DNA of 64,000 nucleotides from Acetobacteraceae bacterium. GTDB taxonomy: Bacteria > Pseudomonadota > Alphaproteobacteria > Acetobacterales > Acetobacteraceae. This document shows positions 33,246 through 42,229 of this stretch, piece by piece; positions within the stretch are counted from its first letter, which is position 1, and every line of letters begins with the position of its first letter. The notes beneath the pieces were generated by a model. It did not search any database and was not told where the DNA came from. It saw only the letters and a program-made list of their open reading frames with translations. Where the stretch lies: positions 1-64,000 of the forward strand of contig JAIXWG010000042.1 of NCBI GenBank assembly GCA_027482245.1, in the 5' to 3' direction. Both the position numbers and the translations under genes were made by a program.

Positions 33246-34979
33246 ATGCGCCGTCGCCTCGTCATCATCGCCGTCGCCGGCGCCATCGCCCTGCCGGTCG
33301 CAGGCGCCCTGGCGCAGGCGGAGGCCGAGCGTCGCGTGGACCGGGCGATCGAGCTGCTGCGCCAGGCGATCGGCCCCGATGCGCGCATCACCTGGGGCAT
33401 GCGGCAGGTCGATCCCGTCACCGGCCGCACGCGGCTTGGCGATGTCGTCGTCACCACGGCCGGGCGTCGCGTGACGGTAGCGGAGGTGCTGCTGACCGAT
33501 GTCTCCGACACCCGGCTCGGCCGGGCGGAGCTGCGCGCGCTGCAGATGACGGAGGGCAAGGGGGAGCGGTCGGATCTGGCGCGCCTCGTCCTCGGCGGCG
33601 TCCCCTTCCCCGCCGCCGGCCAGCCCGTGGACCTGGCGCGGCTGGAGGTGGGCGTGCTGGAGGCGGAAGCGCTGAGCATCCAGAGCACGGACGGCACCAT
33701 CCGCCTCGGCCGCGTGGCGGCGGAGGGCTATGCGCCCGGCGTGCTCGGCCAAGCGACGGCGGAAGGCTTCGAGTATCGCGGCACCGGCAGCAGCAGCGGC
33801 AACAGCGCCCGCATCGGCCGTGTCGCGCTGGCTGGCGTGACGATGCCCGCGCCCGGCCAGGATTTCGACATCAAGGACGTCACCCTGCGCAGCGCCAGCC
33901 TGGAAGGGGCGGCGCTGGTGGATGCGGAGAAGAAGGTGGACCTGGCCGTCGGCCGCATGGCGGTGCGGGACTGGGTGCCGGGGCGGCTGACGGATCTGGC
34001 GGTGGAGGGCGTGACCCTCGGCGCGGAGTTCGGCGCCATGGGCCCCGGCGTCTTCCGGCTGGGCCGCGCGGTGATGCAGGGGATCGACGCCGCCGGGATC
34101 GCCACCGCCTGGTCCACCAATGTCCAGCCGCCGGACCCGGCGCCGGGCGTGCCGCAGCTGGTGCAGTTGGAAGGCATCTCGGCGGAGGCGAATGGCGCGC
34201 CGCTGTTCAGCCTGGGCCGCATCCAGGCCGATGGCAGCCTGGCGGCCGATGGCGTCGTGGGCGGCGCGCTGGTGGTGGACGGGCTGCGCGTGACGCTGCC
34301 GCGCGGCAGCGTGCCGCCGCTGGAACAGCTGGGCTACACGGAGATCGCGGGCGGCATGGAGATGCGCGGCACGCTGGCGCGGCAGGGCGGCGTCTTCGGC
34401 CTCAGCCCGTGGCGCACCGTCTGGAACGATGCCGCGACGCTGACCATCGCGGGCCGCTTCCTTGACATGCCCGCGCCGCTGCCGGGCACCACGCTGGACC
34501 CGGATGCGCAGACGGCGGCGCTGATGGCCGCGCGGGTGGAACAGGTGACGCTGTCCTGGCGGGACCAGGGGCTGCTCGGCCGGGCCATCGCCTGGCAGGC
34601 GCGGCAGCAGCGCGTGCCGGAAGCGCGCATCCGCGACCAGTGGGCGCAGATGGTGATGGCCATGCCCCTGCCCGGGGATTCCCCGGCGCCGCGTGGCCGC
34701 GCCGCGCCGCCCGCCCCGGGCGGCAAGGGCGCGCCGGCGCCCGCCGCCGGCGGCAAGGCCGGCGCCGCCCCGGCCCCCGGCCCCGCCCCATCCGCTGGCG
34801 GCCCGGACCCGCTGGTGGCGGTGCGGGAAGCGCTGGCCCAGTTCATCCGCCAGCCGCGGGAGATCGAATTCACCCTTCGTCCGCCGCGCCCGATGGCGTT
34901 CGGGGAGATGGCGGGGCTGATGGGCGCGGGGCCGACCGAAGGCGCGCGGCAGCTGGGGCTGACCGTTCGCCTTCCCTGA
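33246..34979 (+). CDS. Large exported protein of unknown function
   Basis: A 577-residue protein. Residues 1-24 (start MRRRLVIIAVAGAIALPVAG) form a Sec signal cut near ALAQ. The body to about residue 475 consists of repeated short beta-type segments of the form VxxxGVTLxxxx and LARLEVGVLEAEALSIQS, suggesting a beta-solenoid or AsmA-like layered structure. A linker of Ala, Pro and Gly covers about 478-519, and a short C-terminal domain ends TVRLP. I do not recognise a family. It stands alone behind an inverted-repeat element. A periplasmic or cell-envelope role is inferred from the signal peptide only. Confidence 0.75.
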   Translation: MRRRLVIIAVAGAIALPVAGALAQAEAERRVDRAIELLRQAIGPDARITWGMRQVDPVTGRTRLGDVVVTTAGRRVTVAEVLLTDVSDTRLGRAELRALQMTEGKGERSDLARLVLGGVPFPAAGQPVDLARLEVGVLEAEALSIQSTDGTIRLGRVAAEGYAPGVLGQATAEGFEYRGTGSSSGNSARIGRVALAGVTMPAPGQDFDIKDVTLRSASLEGAALVDAEKKVDLAVGRMAVRDWVPGRLTDLAVEGVTLGAEFGAMGPGVFRLGRAVMQGIDAAGIATAWSTNVQPPDPAPGVPQLVQLEGISAEANGAPLFSLGRIQADGSLAADGVVGGALVVDGLRVTLPRGSVPPLEQLGYTEIAGGMEMRGTLARQGGVFGLSPWRTVWNDAATLTIAGRFLDMPAPLPGTTLDPDAQTAALMAARVEQVTLSWRDQGLLGRAIAWQARQQRVPEARIRDQWAQMVMAMPLPGDSPAPRGRAAPPAPGGKGAPAPAAGGKAGAAPAPGPAPSAGGPDPLVAVREALAQFIRQPREIEFTLRPPRPMAFGEMAGLMGAGPTEGARQLGLTVRLP

Positions 34980-35063
34980 CGCCGCGGCCCCATCACGAAT
35001 CGCCGGAAGCCAGCGTCTTGCTTGACGTCTCGGCTTCCGCGGGGTTCCTCATGCCCTGCCCCG

Positions 35064-36770
35064 ATGGATGAGGCCCCGTTGTCCCTGACCCGCTTCCGCT
35101 CCGGTCTGCAATCGCGTCGCGCCGTCGGTCCGGGCAGCGTGCAGGGACATCTCCTCGGCATCGGGCTGTTCGGCGCCGCGCTGGCGGGACGCTTCGCGCT
35201 GGCGGGCGTGCTGCCGCCGACAGGCTTCCCCTTCCTCACCTTCTTCCCGGCGGTGCTGCTGGCAGCCTTCTTCGGCGGGCTGGGCCCGGGCCTTGTCACC
35301 GCGGCGCTCAGCATCGCGGCCGCCTGGTACTTCTTCATCCCGCCCGGCGGTTCCTTCGTCCTGGACACCATGGCCGATGCCATCGCGCTCGGCTTCTTCG
35401 TCGCCATCCTGCTGGTCGATGTCTGCGTCATCCACCTCATGAACTCCGCCGTGAACCGGCTGGAGGAGGAGAAGGCGCGCAACGCCCTGCTGGCGGAGGA
35501 GCTGCAGCGCATGAACGCCTCGCTCGAGGATCGCGTGCGGCAGGAGGTGGAGGCGCGGGAGGCGGCGCAGCTGAAACTCGCGCAGGACCAGCGGCTGCGC
35601 GCGCTCGGCCAGCTCGCGGGCGGCGTGGCGCATGACTTCAACAACATCATGCAGGCCGTGCAGAGCGGCGCGAGCCTGATCCGCCGCCGCGCGGACAGCC
35701 CCGACGCCGTCCGGCACCTGGCGCAGATGGTGGAGGAAGCGACGCAGCGCGGCGCCTCCGTCACGCGGCGGCTGCTGGCCTTCGCGCGGCGCGGCGAATT
35801 GCGGCGGGAACCGGTGGACCCCACGGCGCTGGCCCAGGGGCTGCAGGAGATCCTGTGGCACACGCTGGGCGGCCTGGTGCGCGTGGAGATCGACGCCGAC
35901 CGCCCCCTGCCCCTGCTGATGACGGATCGCGGACAGCTGGAGACGGTGCTGGTCAACCTGGCCACCAATGCGCGGGACGCGATGCCGGGCGGCGGCACCC
36001 TGACCATCAGCGCGACGGAGGAGACGCTGCCGGCCAGCGAGGCGCCCGCCCGAGCGGCCGGCCGCTTCATCCGCTTCACCGTGCGCGATACCGGCCAGGG
36101 CATGGCGCCGGAAGTCCTGGCAAGGGCCGGGGAGCCCTTCTTCTCCACCAAGGGCGCGGGCGCCGGCACCGGGCTCGGGCTCGCCATGGCGCGGGGCTTC
36201 GCGGAGCAATCCGCCGGCGCGATGGCGATCGAGAGCGCGCCGGGCGCCGGGACCGCCGTCTCCATCTGGCTGCCCGCGCCGGAGATCCCGGATGTGGCCG
36301 TGCCCGGCCCCGTGGCAGGCGACGCGACGCAAGGGCGGCTGCGCATCCTGCTGGTGGATGATGATGCGCTGGTGCGGGACTTCCTGGCGGAAAGCCTCGG
36401 CGAGCAGGGCTTCACGGTGCTGCGGGCCAGCGGCGGTCCCGGCGCGCTGTCGCTGCTTTCGGCCGGCGAACGCCCGGCGGTGCTGGTCACGGATTACGAG
36501 ATGCCGGAGATGAACGGCCTCGCCCTGATCGATGCCGCCCGCGACCGCGCCGCGCTGCGCCGCCTGCCCACCATCCTGCTGACCGGCAATCTGGAGGAAG
36601 GGCTGGACCGGCGCCTGGCCGACCGCGTGGCCGCGGACCCGCTGATGCGCGTGCTGCGCAAGCCCGTGACGGCGGAGGAGCTGGCGGCGGCGCTGATCGC
36701 GCTGCACGACCAGGCGGGCCCGGTGGAGGCGGTGCGGGAGAGGGCGCCATCCGCCGCCCCGCCCCGTTGA
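35064..36770 (+). CDS. Hybrid sensor histidine kinase (membrane DUF4118-type, HisKA, HATPase, receiver)
   Basis: A 568-residue signalling protein. Four hydrophobic segments between residues 28 and 127 form a DUF4118-like membrane part. A coiled coil (about 130-175) leads to HisKA with phospho-His190 in GGVAHDFNNIM. The HATPase has the N-box NLATNARDAMPGG and G-boxes DTGQGM and GTGLGLAMARG. A receiver domain from about residue 438 carries the DDD acidic cluster and an acceptor Asp in VTDYEMPEMNG. No output domain is attached, so phosphate probably moves on to another protein. A TTG start at 35022 is possible. No partner regulator is adjacent. Confidence 0.9.
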   Translation: MDEAPLSLTRFRSGLQSRRAVGPGSVQGHLLGIGLFGAALAGRFALAGVLPPTGFPFLTFFPAVLLAAFFGGLGPGLVTAALSIAAAWYFFIPPGGSFVLDTMADAIALGFFVAILLVDVCVIHLMNSAVNRLEEEKARNALLAEELQRMNASLEDRVRQEVEAREAAQLKLAQDQRLRALGQLAGGVAHDFNNIMQAVQSGASLIRRRADSPDAVRHLAQMVEEATQRGASVTRRLLAFARRGELRREPVDPTALAQGLQEILWHTLGGLVRVEIDADRPLPLLMTDRGQLETVLVNLATNARDAMPGGGTLTISATEETLPASEAPARAAGRFIRFTVRDTGQGMAPEVLARAGEPFFSTKGAGAGTGLGLAMARGFAEQSAGAMAIESAPGAGTAVSIWLPAPEIPDVAVPGPVAGDATQGRLRILLVDDDALVRDFLAESLGEQGFTVLRASGGPGALSLLSAGERPAVLVTDYEMPEMNGLALIDAARDRAALRRLPTILLTGNLEEGLDRRLADRVAADPLMRVLRKPVTAEELAAALIALHDQAGPVEAVRERAPSAAPPR

Positions 36771-36828
36771 TTTCCCTGCCCTCCACCGGCAAACACGGGC
36801 CAACCGGGAAACAGGGAAGACGCCACGC

Positions 36829-38127
36829 ATGACCGCATCGCACACCACCACGGTCACGCCCGCGCCCAACCTCGTCGCCGCCGTCTCCGAATCCCGGCAG
36901 TGGGACAGGCTGGCGCAGATGGCGCGGCTCGGCGGCTTCACCGATGCGGATGGCCACCACGGCGTGAACCGCGCCGCGCTGACGAAGCTGGACCGGGAGG
37001 CCCGGCGCCTGCTGCTCTCCTGGGCGATCCCGCTCGGCCTCAAGCCCTCGGTCGACGTGCTCGGCAACCTGTTCCTGCGGCATGAGGGCACGGAACGCGG
37101 CGCGGCGCCGGTGATGGCCGGCAGCCACATGGACAGCCAGCCCAATGGCGGGCGCTTCGACGGCATCTGGGGCGTGCTGGCGGCGCTGGAGGCGGTGCAG
37201 GCGATCCGGGAGGCCGGTATCCAGACGAAGCGCCCGATCGAGATCGTCGCCTGGACCAATGAGGAAGGCGGCCGCTTTGCGCCGGGCTGCATGGGCAGCA
37301 TGGCCTGGTCCGGCCACCGCCCCCCCGATACCTGGAACGACACGGTGGATGGCGAGGGCCTGCGCTTCGGCGACGAGCTGGCGGCGCTGCTGGCCTCGGA
37401 ATCGGACATCCCGCGCCGCGGCCTCGGCATCGTCCAGGGCCCGCGCCCCTTCGCCTATGTGGAGCCGCATATCGAGCAGGGCCCGCTGCTGGAGGCGGAG
37501 GGGCTGGATATCGGCGTCGTCACCGGCATCCAGGGCAGCCGCTGGTTCCTGGTGGAGATCGAGGGCAAGACGGACCATGCGGGCACCGCGCCGCTGTCGC
37601 TGCGCCGCGACGCCGTGCAGGACATGGTGCGCGTCATCAACGCACTGAACGCGCTGATGGCGGACCCGACCGACGTGCTGCGCTTCACCGTCGGGCGGAT
37701 CGAGGTCGGGCCCAATTCGTCCAACACCGTCGCCGACCGCGCGCGCTTCACCATCGATTTCCGCCACCCCGACCCCGCCGTGCTGCTGCCCAAGGGCGAC
37801 GCGATCGAGGCCACAGTGCAGGGCGCGGTGACGCGCTGCCGCGCCACCGTCACCGAACGCTTCCACGCCCTGCCCGCGCGCTTCGACGCCATGGTGCAGG
37901 ACACGATCGAGGCGGCGGCGCTGTCCCAGGGCCTGAAGACGCGGCGCCTGCCGTCGGGCGCCTTCCACGACGCGCAGTTCCTGGTGCCGATCTGCCCGAC
38001 GGGGATGATCTTCATCCCGTCCCGCGGCGGCGTCAGCCACCACCCCGCGGAATACAGCACGCCCGCCCAGGTCGCGAATGGCGCGCGGGTGCTGGCGCAG
38101 GTCCTGGCCTCCCTGGCGAACCGCTGA
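36829..38127 (+). CDS. M20-family Zn-dependent amidohydrolase (allantoate / N-carbamoyl-amino-acid hydrolase type)
   Basis: A 432-residue enzyme of the hydantoinase/carbamoylase family. GSHMDSQPNGGRFDG gives the first metal His and Asp, and WTNEEGGRFAPGCMGS the catalytic Glu pair. VEPHIEQGPLLEAE supplies another His, and GVSHHPAEYS the last. Family members release ammonia and CO2 from allantoate, N-carbamoyl amino acids or ureidopropionate in the cytosol. With PuuE-like and PuuD/UraH genes in the window, allantoate or ureidoglycolate is a reasonable substrate, but the gene is not in an operon with them. It stands alone behind a short leader. Confidence 0.85.
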   Translation: MTASHTTTVTPAPNLVAAVSESRQWDRLAQMARLGGFTDADGHHGVNRAALTKLDREARRLLLSWAIPLGLKPSVDVLGNLFLRHEGTERGAAPVMAGSHMDSQPNGGRFDGIWGVLAALEAVQAIREAGIQTKRPIEIVAWTNEEGGRFAPGCMGSMAWSGHRPPDTWNDTVDGEGLRFGDELAALLASESDIPRRGLGIVQGPRPFAYVEPHIEQGPLLEAEGLDIGVVTGIQGSRWFLVEIEGKTDHAGTAPLSLRRDAVQDMVRVINALNALMADPTDVLRFTVGRIEVGPNSSNTVADRARFTIDFRHPDPAVLLPKGDAIEATVQGAVTRCRATVTERFHALPARFDAMVQDTIEAAALSQGLKTRRLPSGAFHDAQFLVPICPTGMIFIPSRGGVSHHPAEYSTPAQVANGARVLAQVLASLANR

Positions 38128-38262
38128 GGTTGCGATAACGGCAAGGTCTGCTCCGCCTAAGTTGAGTCGCGGCGTGGCTGGCCCGCCCGTAAGGTGCGGC
38201 AGCCCTGCCTGGTCCTGTCCGGACAGCCCGCGCAGCGCCGCCGCAGCCGAGAGACATCGTGA

Positions 38263-39729
38263 ATGGGCTTCGAGGATTTCCGTAGTGCCGCGCCCCCAGG
38301 CGGGGGTGCCGGCCCCCGCGGTTCGCCGCCGGGACGGGGTGACGCCTCGGGCGCGCTGGAAACCATCCTTCGCCTCATGCATCATTCCCGGCAGCCGATG
38401 TTCGTGGCCTGGGGCCCATCGCTGAACTTCTTCTACAACGACGCCTATGCCCCGATCCTCGGCGTGCGCCACCCCGAGGCGCAGGGCCGTCCCTTCCAGT
38501 CCGTCTGGCCGGAGATCTGGGACGACATCCTGCCGCTGATCCGCCAGGCGCTGTCCGGCACCGCGACCTGGAGCGAGAACCTCCACCTGGTCATGGAACG
38601 CCACGGCTACCGGGAGGATACCTGGTGGACCTTCTCCTACAGCCCCGCGCATGACGAGACCGGCGCGGTGGCCGGCATGTTCTGTTCCTGCATCGAGACC
38701 ACCGGCCAGGTCCTGGCCGAGCGCCGGCTGCGGGAGAATGAGGGAAGGTTCCGCGCGCTGCTGGATGCGGCGCCGGCGATGATGTGGGTCACGGACCGCA
38801 CGGGCTACTGCACCCATCTCAGCCGCAGCTGGTTCACGTTCACCGGCCAGACGCCCGCGACCGCGCTCGGCCATGGGTGGCTGGACGCGGTGCATGAGGA
38901 TGACCGCGCCCATTCGGCCGCGCATTTCCACCAGGCGGTGCGGGACCAGGCGCCGTTCCGGCTGGACTACCGGCTGCGCCGCGCGGACGGCACCTGGCGC
39001 TGGGCGATCGATGTCGCCGAACCGCGCCTGACGGCGAATGGCGACTACCTCGGCCATGTCGGCTCCGTGCTCGACATCACCGACCGGCGGGAGGCGGAGG
39101 AACGCCAGACGCTGCTGGCGCGGGAGGTGGACCACCGCGCCAAGAACGTGCTGGCCGTGGTGCAGGCCGTGCTGCGCCTGACCCGCGCGCCCGACCTGCC
39201 GAGCTTCACCCGCGCCGTCGAAGGCCGCGTCGCCGCGCTGGCGCGGGCGCAGACCATGCTGGCGCAGGACAGCTGGGCGGGCGCCGATCTGCGCCGGATG
39301 GTGGAGGGGGAACTCGCCCCCTTCCTGGTGGAACACGGCCAGCGGGAAAGCCGCGCGACGCTGCGCGGCCCCGCCGTGGTGCTGCCCGCCGCGGCGGCGC
39401 AGCCGCTGACCATGCTGATCCATGAACTCGCGACCAATGCCATGAAGCATGGGGCGCTGTCGGTGGAGAGCGGCCGCCTGCTGGTCACCTGGCGGCTGGA
39501 GGGATCGGCGCTGCACCTCAGCTGGGTGGAGACCGGCGGCCCGTCCATCATCGGCCCGCCGCTGCGCACGGGCTTCGGCACCCGCGTGCTGGACGGCACG
39601 GCGCGCAGCCAGCTCGGCGGCACCATCAACCTGGAATGGCGCGCCACGGGGCTCGCCTGCCACCTCGCCATGCCGCTCGACCGCATCCCGAACCAGGACG
39701 AGGAGACGCTGCCGGGCCTGGCCGGATAG
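38263..39729 (+). CDS. HWE-family sensor histidine kinase with PAS domains
   Basis: A 488-residue soluble kinase. Two PAS-like sensor domains cover about residues 40-150 and 160-280; the second ends with the PAC motif VGSVLDITDRREAEE. The phospho-His291 is in EVDHRAKNVLAVVQ, and the N-box is MLIHELATNAMKHG. LSWVETGGP provides the WxE feature that names the HWE family. Such kinases are frequent in alphaproteobacteria and often respond to light, oxygen or general stress through PhyR-like partners. No response regulator is adjacent and no membrane segment is present. The signal sensed is unknown. Confidence 0.9.
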   Translation: MGFEDFRSAAPPGGGAGPRGSPPGRGDASGALETILRLMHHSRQPMFVAWGPSLNFFYNDAYAPILGVRHPEAQGRPFQSVWPEIWDDILPLIRQALSGTATWSENLHLVMERHGYREDTWWTFSYSPAHDETGAVAGMFCSCIETTGQVLAERRLRENEGRFRALLDAAPAMMWVTDRTGYCTHLSRSWFTFTGQTPATALGHGWLDAVHEDDRAHSAAHFHQAVRDQAPFRLDYRLRRADGTWRWAIDVAEPRLTANGDYLGHVGSVLDITDRREAEERQTLLAREVDHRAKNVLAVVQAVLRLTRAPDLPSFTRAVEGRVAALARAQTMLAQDSWAGADLRRMVEGELAPFLVEHGQRESRATLRGPAVVLPAAAAQPLTMLIHELATNAMKHGALSVESGRLLVTWRLEGSALHLSWVETGGPSIIGPPLRTGFGTRVLDGTARSQLGGTINLEWRATGLACHLAMPLDRIPNQDEETLPGLAG

Positions 39730-39732
39730 GCG

Positions 39733-40341
39733 TCAGGCCGGCAGGCCCTCCGCCCGCAGCGCGGCGCGCAGGCCTTCCGCGTCGCGGAAATGATGGGCCT
39801 TCATGCCGACCGCCCGCGCGCCGATCACGTTCTTCTCGCTGTCGTCGATGAACAGGCAATCCGTCGCAGTCAGGCCGTTGCGGTCCAGCAGGCAGCGATA
39901 GATGGCGGGGTCGGGCTTCAACAGCCGCTCCTCCGCCGAGACCACGACATCGATGAAGCGCGTCAGGAAGGGGAAGCGGGCCTGCGCTTCCGCGAACTTC
40001 TCGCTGGAGAAATTGGTGATGGCGTAGAGCGGCACGCCAGCCTCGCGCAGCCCTTCCAGGATCGCGACACTGCCCGGCACCTCCCCGGGCACCATCTCAT
40101 GCCACCGGTCGCTATAGGCGGCGATGAGGGGGCCGTGGTCCGGGAACAGCGCGGTGCGCTCCGCCACCGCTTCCGCCCATCGCCGGCCGCGATCCTGTTC
40201 CAGGTTCCAGTCGGAGGTGCAGATGCGGGCGAGGAAGTCGGCGCGCTCCGCCGCATCCGGGATCAGCTTGCGGTACAGGTGTTCCGGGTCCCATTCGATC
40301 AGCACGTTGCCGACGTCGAAGACCACCACCGAGGCCGCCAT
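39733..40341 (-). CDS. HAD-superfamily hydrolase
   Basis: A 202-residue phosphatase-type HAD protein. Motif I is VVFDVGNVLIEWDP at the N-terminus: the catalytic nucleophile Asp is present, and the second Asp two residues on is Gly-Asn-shifted as in the YihX/YfnB-like group. Motif II is the Thr in AITNFSSEKF, motif III is the Lys in LLKPDPAIYR, and motif IV is CLFIDDSEKNV. The alpha-helical cap is of the C1 type. YihX-like members dephosphorylate glucose 1-phosphate or FMN, but the substrate here is unknown. It converges with the HWE kinase, three bases apart. ATG 40341 gives the normal N-terminus. Confidence 0.85.
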   Translation of the reverse strand: MAASVVVFDVGNVLIEWDPEHLYRKLIPDAAERADFLARICTSDWNLEQDRGRRWAEAVAERTALFPDHGPLIAAYSDRWHEMVPGEVPGSVAILEGLREAGVPLYAITNFSSEKFAEAQARFPFLTRFIDVVVSAEERLLKPDPAIYRCLLDRNGLTATDCLFIDDSEKNVIGARAVGMKAHHFRDAEGLRAALRAEGLPA

Positions 40342-40357
40342 CGCCCTGCCCTTGCCG

Positions 40358-40624
40358 CTATACGGCGGGCAGGGTAGCGCCGAAGGGCTCCTCGATCCCA
40401 GCCCGGGCCAGATCGGCCGCCAGCCGCGCCGCGGGGTCGTCGCCGCGGCGCACCGCTTCCGCCGCCGACAACGCGTAGAGTAGCAGCGCCGGGCCCGCGA
40501 GGCCGATCCGCAGCCCGACCTTGCCCGCCCGCGCCAGCGCGTCCCGCGCGCGGGGATCGTCCCCCGCCATCTCCGCCAGCGCATCCAGCGCATCCGCCGG
40601 CGCCGGCTTCCGAGCCTCAACCAT
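40358..40624 (-). CDS. Small hypothetical protein upstream of the HAD hydrolase
   Basis: An 88-residue Ala/Asp/Arg-rich frame starting MVEARKPAPADALDALAEM, with one mildly hydrophobic stretch (VGLRIGLAGPALLLYALSAAE) shown here in part. It ends 16 bases before the HAD gene on the same strand and would be co-transcribed with it. No domain is recognised. The absence of a longer overlapping candidate and the smooth amino-acid composition favour a real gene, but the evidence is modest. Confidence 0.45.
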   Translation of the reverse strand: MVEARKPAPADALDALAEMAGDDPRARDALARAGKVGLRIGLAGPALLLYALSAAEAVRRGDDPAARLAADLARAGIEEPFGATLPAV

Positions 40625-40863
40625 GCCGCGACGCGGCCATCACACCACCCCTCCTGCCCCCCGCCGTCCGGCGGCGGATGAACGTCCTGTCAGACTGGCA
40701 GCACGCATACCCGCGGGAATCGCCGCTGCCGAGTGACATAAGGTTACCAGAAATTCACGAGGCCGACAGCCCCCCTCCCCCGCCCCGGCGCCTTGCCCTT
40801 GCCCCGGCGGGCCATCGGGGGCAGAGAGGCGCCCCCTCCATCCTCCCCGGATGTCCGCGCCCC

Positions 40864-42111
40864 ATGAATGACCGCATCTCCCTCCCCAAGGACCGCATCC
40901 GCATCCTGCTGCTGGAAGGCATCGCGGACAGCGCGGTGGACCTGTTCGGTTCCGCCGACTACGTGACCATCACGCGGGAGAAGAAGGCGCTGGAAGGCCA
41001 GGCGCTGATCGATGCGGTGAAGGGGGTGCATATCCTCGGCATCCGGTCCCGCACCGAGGTGACGGAGGAGGTGCTGGCCGCCGCCGACCGGCTGATCGCC
41101 ATCGGCTGCTTCTGCATCGGCACCAACCAGGTGGATCTGTCCGCCGCCGCGCGGCGCGGCGTCGCGGTGTTCAACGCGCCCTTCAGCAACACCCGCAGCG
41201 TGGCGGAACTGACGCTGGCGGAGGCCGTGATGCTGATGCGCGGCATCGTGGACAAGTCGAACGCCGCCCATGCCGGGGGCTGGGACAAGTCCGCCGCCAA
41301 TAGCTGGGAGATGCGCGGCAAGACGCTCGGCATCATCGGCTACGGCAATATTGGCAGCCAGCTGTCGGTGCTCGCCGAGGCCTTCGGCATGCGGGTGCTC
41401 TACCACGACCACACCGGCAAGCTGCCGCATGGCAATGCGACGCCGGCGGCCTCGCTCAAGGACCTGATGGCGCAGGCCGACGTGGTGACCATCCATGTGC
41501 CGGAAACGCCCGACACCGTCGGCATGATCGGCGCGCGCGAGCTGTCCTGGATGAAGCCCAGCGCCATCTTCATCAACAACGCCCGCGGCACGGTCGTGGA
41601 GGTCGAGGCACTGGCGGCGGCACTGCGCGAGAAGCGCATCCTGGGCGCCGCGGTGGACGTCTTCCCGGTGGAGCCGAAGCGCAACGGCGACCCCTTCGAG
41701 AGCCCGCTGCAGGGCCTGCCCAATGTGCTGCTGACGCCGCATATCGGCGGCAGCACGGCGGAGGCGCAGGACCGCATCGGCCAGGAAGTGGCGCGCAAGC
41801 TGGTGGACTACAGCGACACCGGCGCGACCATGGGCGCGGTGAACCTGCCGCAGGTGCAGCTGCCCGTCCGCCCCGCCGGCGCCCGCTGGACGCATCTGCA
41901 CCGGGACGCGCCCGGCATGCTGTCCCGCATCAACGAATGCTTCGGCCGGCGGGGGCTCAACATCGCCGCCCAGTACTACCAGACGGATTCCGAGCTCGGT
42001 TACATCGTGGTCGAGAGCGTGGAGGCCCGCGCGGAGGCGGAGGCGATCCTGGCGGAGCTGCGGGAGCTGCCGGGCACAGTCCGCGCCCGGCTGATCTACG
42101 AACGGCGCTGA
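40864..42111 (+). CDS. serA: D-3-phosphoglycerate dehydrogenase
   Basis: A 415-residue enzyme, close to the E. coli SerA length. It oxidises 3-phosphoglycerate, the first step of serine synthesis. The NAD fold has GIIGYGNIGSQLSVLAEA near residue 160, and the catalytic Arg is in NNARGTVVEVEAL. The Glu is in AAVDVFPVEP and the His in TPHIGGSTAEAQ. The last 75 residues form an ACT domain (HRDAPGMLSRINE, NIAAQYYQTD), which usually binds serine for feedback inhibition. The 239 bases before it hold no gene. The start at 40864 gives the normal N-terminus. Confidence 0.95.
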   Translation: MNDRISLPKDRIRILLLEGIADSAVDLFGSADYVTITREKKALEGQALIDAVKGVHILGIRSRTEVTEEVLAAADRLIAIGCFCIGTNQVDLSAAARRGVAVFNAPFSNTRSVAELTLAEAVMLMRGIVDKSNAAHAGGWDKSAANSWEMRGKTLGIIGYGNIGSQLSVLAEAFGMRVLYHDHTGKLPHGNATPAASLKDLMAQADVVTIHVPETPDTVGMIGARELSWMKPSAIFINNARGTVVEVEALAAALREKRILGAAVDVFPVEPKRNGDPFESPLQGLPNVLLTPHIGGSTAEAQDRIGQEVARKLVDYSDTGATMGAVNLPQVQLPVRPAGARWTHLHRDAPGMLSRINECFGRRGLNIAAQYYQTDSELGYIVVESVEARAEAEAILAELRELPGTVRARLIYERR

Positions 42112-42161
42112 CGGCGCCGTAGCCGCCGCGCCCCGCCGCCGACTGTTGCGCGGCTGGCGCG

Positions 42162-42187
42162 GGAACAGTCGGGAGCCAGGGCTGTTC
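42162..42187 (+). promoter_or_regulatory. Candidate EcfG-type (general stress) promoter
   Basis: GGAAC at 42162-42166 is followed, after 16 bases, by TGTT at 42183-42186. The alphaproteobacterial EcfG consensus is GGAAC, 16-18 bases, then CGTT, so one base differs. It lies about 44 bases before the first gene of a membrane-stress operon of the kind often controlled by the general stress sigma factor. A visual match only. Confidence 0.4.
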
Positions 42188-42229
42188 TCATCCCCGGAAG
42201 CGGCGCAGCCGCAGGGAGGAGAGAACGCC

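Noticed and set aside
36487..39663. A 1058-codon open frame on the minus strand
   Set aside because: It is antisense to the hybrid kinase, M20 hydrolase and HWE kinase, and shows no domain and a His/Arg/Gln-rich composition.
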